Positions 5,312 to 6,725 of a stretch of DNA of 6,725 bases are shown piece after piece. Origin of the DNA: DATKZS01 sp035527835 [NCBI: bacterium] (GTDB lineage: Bacteria; RBG-13-61-14). The translations under genes were made by a program, and so were the position numbers. The notes beneath the pieces were generated by a model. That model did no database searches. It was not told the DNA's origin and worked only from the letters and a program-made list of their open reading frames with translations. The stretch lies in contig DATKZS010000054.1 in assembly GCA_035527835.1 (NCBI GenBank), positions 1 to 6,725 on the forward strand, given 5' to 3'. Each line of letters starts with the position of its first letter. The stretch's first letter is position 1.

Positions 5312-5915
5312 ACGCGACATGCCGTTTCCGCAGCAAACACCGCCAGGCCCGGGGCGGATTTTGACGATTGGATCCGAAATGGGTGGTGGTAAGTGAAAGC
5401 ACCTCGAAATAAGGCTCCACCGCCGATACTATATCTCCCGCGGTCCGTTGCGGCGGACCAGGACCCTGCCGGTGCTCATCGGCGTTGCCCACGATTGTCA
5501 GCCACAGGCCGGCTTCTTCCAGGTGGGCCCCGACATTCTGGGCAAACTTGCTGCGCTCATTCTCGGAGCTGAACGAGTGAAAACAGCCCCGGTCAAACAC
5601 AAAACCAAAAGGAGCGCCGGCGACTTTGTTCTCGATAAAATCCACCAGCACGAACTCGCATGACACCTTGGCTGAAGCGGCTTTTTCCTTGGCCTTGGCC
5701 AGGGCGATGTCCGAGGTATCCGTGCCGATCACCTGAAAGCCGTTCCGGGCCAGCCAGATGGAATTGTCTCCGGTCCCGCACCCGACGTCCAGGACCTTGC
5801 AGCCCAAAACAGGCCTCTGCGTCACGACCTCGACCAGATTGAAATCCGCCTGGCCCACGTCCCACGGAGTGTTCCCGGATTTGTACCTCTCTTGGTAACC
5901 CTCTTTGACCGTCAT
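5310..5915 (-). CDS. Class I SAM-dependent methyltransferase
   Basis: This is a small cytoplasmic methyltransferase of 201 residues, a normal length for a single-domain Rossmann enzyme. An N-terminal YQERYKSGNTPWDVGQADF (residues 7-25) is of the kind seen in thiopurine methyltransferase/TehB-like proteins. Motif I is VLDVGCGTGD (41-50), which binds S-adenosylmethionine. The acidic end of strand 2 is IGTDTSD (63-69), with D66 a likely ribose ligand. FVLVDF (88-93) and FVFDRGCFHSF (105-115) follow, the latter placed like motif II and the active-site loop. The start is set by AAGGAG (5928-5923), seven bases upstream. The stop abuts a repeat. The gene has no co-directional neighbour. Two 60-base stretches I counted are 50 and 58 percent GC, against about 75 percent in one stretch of the glycosyltransferase, which hints at a different origin. 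The substrate is unknown. Confidence 0.9.
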   Translation of the reverse strand: MTVKEGYQERYKSGNTPWDVGQADFNLVEVVTQRPVLGCKVLDVGCGTGDNSIWLARNGFQVIGTDTSDIALAKAKEKAASAKVSCEFVLVDFIENKVAGAPFGFVFDRGCFHSFSSENERSKFAQNVGAHLEEAGLWLTIVGNADEHRQGPGPPQRTAGDIVSAVEPYFEVLSLTTTHFGSNRQNPPRAWRCLLRKRHVA

Positions 5916-5942
5916 CTGATTACTCCTTGTTCCTTCCTTCTA

Positions 5943-5970
5943 AACATACATCCGGTCCATGTTTACTCAA
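5943..5970 (-). promoter_or_regulatory. Weak candidate promoter of the methyltransferase gene
   Basis: On the minus strand TTGAGT (5970-5965) and TATGTT (5948-5943) are 16 bases apart; each matches four of six consensus bases. The leader to the ATG would be about 20 bases and carries the AAGGAG ribosome site. No better pair was seen between the gene and the large palindrome at 6018-6080. Confidence 0.35.
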
Positions 5971-6017
5971 AATCCGGGAGTCCGGCTTGACCGCGCTTTT
6001 CCTCGGGGCGGCTTGCC

Positions 6018-6080
6018 GCTTTGGAGTGCGCGCGGCTTGCCGCCGCCTCAGGCGGTGGCAAGCCACACGCACTCCAAAGC
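6018..6080. repeat. 63-base near-perfect palindrome (GCTTTGGAGTGCG)
   Basis: The outer arms GCTTTGGAGTGCG (6018-6030) and CGCACTCCAAAGC (6068-6080) are perfectly complementary over 13 bases. After a three-position internal loop with one G-C pair, the inner arms GGCTTGCCGCCGCC (6034-6047) and GGCGGTGGCAAGCC (6051-6064) pair over 14 bases with one G-T wobble, closing on a TCA loop. In all, 28 of 30 positions pair and there are no bulges. It lies 103 bases upstream of the methyltransferase start. Confidence 0.85.
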
Positions 6081-6091
6081 CCCAACGGGGC
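6079..6091. repeat. 13-base stem-triloop hairpin (GCCCC/GGGGC)
   Basis: GCCCC, loop AAC, GGGGC: a perfect 5-bp stem that shares its first two bases with the end of the large palindrome. It is followed by CATTTAACAAAG and, at 6129-6139, ACCCTGGGAAAG-type sequence, so the order hairpin, A-rich linker, CCCTGGGAAAG resembles that at 5015-5062. Confidence 0.55.
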
Positions 6092-6160
6092 CATTTAACA
6101 AAGCCAAAGCGTTGGACGTCCCCGGACTACCCTGGGAAAGAGCCGCCCCCACCATCGCGT

Positions 6161-6290
6161 TCCCTGAAAGGGATATTTAATCCTCCAGAAGACAATAAAA
6201 TTGAACCACAAAGACACCAAGGGTATCAAGTAATAAAGAAGATTTCTTCGTTCCTTCTCTCCCTTGGCGCCTTGGTGGTTGAATTTCTTC
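6161..6290. repeat. ACCACAAAG palindromic element, copy B
   Basis: This matches copy A (5180-5309) base for base over its first 90 or so positions, with about five substitutions and one missing T, then more loosely. Its head hairpin is perfect (TCCCT, GAA, AGGGA at 6161-6173). Arms 6200-6223 and 6261-6284 pair at 20 of 24 positions. The two left arms are identical, while the right arms differ. Together the copies bracket the methyltransferase gene in direct orientation. Confidence 0.8.
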
Positions 6291-6304
6291 TCTACCGATT
6301 TGAT

Positions 6305-6380
6305 GAACCACAAACCCCAAACCACAAACCTCAAACATCTCTTCCCCTTTGTGCCCTTAGCGCCTTCGTGGTTGAATTTC
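6305..6380. repeat. Hybrid element: heptad array plus GTGGTTGAATTTC arm
   Basis: The left side begins GAACCACAAA like copies A and B, but runs on into the tandem 14-base units ACCACAAACCCCAA (6307-6320) and ACCACAAACCTCAA (6321-6334). The right side, CCTTTGTGCCC through TTCGTGGTTGAATTTC (6365-6380), is the usual right arm. A further arm start, GAACCACAAAAACCC, lies at 6398-6412. Confidence 0.65.
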
Positions 6381-6471
6381 TTCTTTCCAGATTGTACGAA
6401 CCACAAAAACCCAAAGGCCAATGTTGAAGGTTGAAACCCGTTCTTCCCTGACCTACGGCCCCCCATATTCC

Positions 6472-6501
6472 ATCAGGTAATGTCTAATGTCGAGACCTGA
6501 T
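6472..6501. repeat. ATCAGGT/ACCTGAT inverted repeat
   Basis: ATCAGGT (6472-6478) and ACCTGAT (6495-6501) are a perfect 7-bp pair around 16 bases that hold AATGTCTAATGTCG, itself a repeat of AATGTC/AATGTC. There is no gene nearby for it to regulate, and it may belong to the mobile-type sequence at the right edge. Confidence 0.5.
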
Positions 6502-6508
6502 ACATCTC

Positions 6509-6581
6509 ATATCCCTGTTACCCATTCTTCGTCCCTCTTCCCCTGGCAGCCCCGCCGGGTCTTTTTCAGCGCCAAGGGCGC
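6509..6581. repeat. Half copy of the GGATG element with a different head hairpin
   Basis: ATATCCCTGTTACCCATTC (6509-6527) and the following TTCGTCCCTCTTCCCCTGGCAGCCCCGCCGGG reproduce the right arm and tail of copy 1 (361-411), but no left arm precedes it. It runs into TCTTTTTCA and then GCGCC-AAG-GGCGC (6569-6581), a perfect 13-base hairpin with a new stem sequence. Confidence 0.65.
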
Positions 6582-6601
6582 GGGATTCTGATCAACCTCG
6601 A

Positions 6602-6641
6602 ACATGGGTAACAGTTCATGCCAGGCACATGGGTTACAGTT
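6602..6641 (+). repeat. ACATGGGTWACAGTT direct repeat pair
   Basis: ACATGGGTAACAGTT (6602-6616) and ACATGGGTTACAGTT (6627-6641) differ by one base and are spaced 25 bases apart, about two and a half helical turns. Paired sites of this kind are typical binding sites at transposon ends. From memory similar motifs occur beside IS481-like integrase genes, but no such gene is inside the window. Confidence 0.45.
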
Positions 6642-6645
6642 TGAG

Positions 6646-6696
6646 TTGGGGGGAAACGGAGCGGAGGGCGTAGCCCGAAGCGGAGTTTCCCCCCAA
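6646..6696. repeat. 51-base interrupted palindrome (TTGGGGGGAAAC)
   Basis: TTGGGGGGAAAC (6646-6657) and GTTTCCCCCCAA (6685-6696) pair perfectly over 12 bases. The centre GGGC-GTA-GCCC (6666-6676) pairs over 4 bases on the same axis. Between them GGAGCGGA and GAAGCGGA form a symmetric unpaired pair of near-identical octamers. CTTTATTTT follows at 6703, too far from the stem for a standard terminator. It starts five bases after the ACATGGGTWACAGTT pair and is likely part of the same element. Confidence 0.65.
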
Positions 6697-6725
6697 AACC
6701 AACTTTATTTTGAGGACCTGGGAGC

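Noticed and set aside
6094-6117. Integron attC-like core sites (ATTTAAC and GTTGGAC) beside the methyltransferase gene
   Set aside because: The two cores match the short consensus but are only 11 bases apart, with no inner L box pair or stem between them, and no integrase or cassette array is present.
5927-6427. A 166-codon frame on the + strand and a 123-codon frame on the minus strand (6095-6466)
   Set aside because: Both run through the 63-base palindrome and element copies B and 6305-6380. The peptides (NHKPQTS, NHEGAKGTKG) are translations of repeats seen elsewhere in the window.

Overview
The window looks like a piece of a GC-rich bacterial genome with an unusually heavy load of intergenic repeats. 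It holds three complete genes and one gene tail. The style of the repeats (GGATGnnCA palindromes, ACCACAAAG/CTTTGTGGT palindromes, GCTCCGAAGGAGC hairpins, CCCCAAA heptads) is one I associate with uncultivated groups such as Aminicenantes/Acidobacteriota and with Planctomycetes or Desulfobacterota. That assignment rests on memory, not on a search, and is weak.

Layout. 1-126: the last 41 codons of an unidentified gene on the + strand. 127-1020: about 0.9 kb without a gene, made of three palindromic GGATG elements, a small stem-triloop hairpin and a 7-base-period tract that folds back on itself. 1024-2271 (minus): a GT-B glycosyltransferase of the GT1/COG1819 type. 2272-2467: a divergent promoter region with a good sigma70-like site for each neighbour and two homopolymeric G/C runs. 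2468-4921 (plus): an exported family 31 glycoside hydrolase with both catalytic aspartates. 4922-5309: repeats between convergent genes, ending in a palindrome that may terminate transcription from both sides. 5310-5915 (minus): a small class I SAM-dependent methyltransferase of lower GC content. 5916-6725: more repeats, including a 63-base near-perfect palindrome, a second copy of the element that lies after the methyltransferase, and at the right edge a motif pair and a 51-base palindrome that may be the end of a mobile element.

How the genes relate. The glycosyltransferase and the GH31 enzyme are divergent and both act on sugars: one transfers a sugar from an activated donor in the cytoplasm, the other cleaves or transfers alpha-linked glucosides (or xylosides) outside the cytoplasmic membrane. 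A shared pathway is possible but not shown. The methyltransferase is a lone gene between two direct repeats and may be a separate insertion.

The most interesting material is non-coding. Several elements seem to share one plan: a 13-base head hairpin (5-bp stem, 3-base loop, changing stem sequence), an A-rich linker, and a longer imperfect palindromic body. No CRISPR array, tRNA, rRNA or complete transposase gene was seen.
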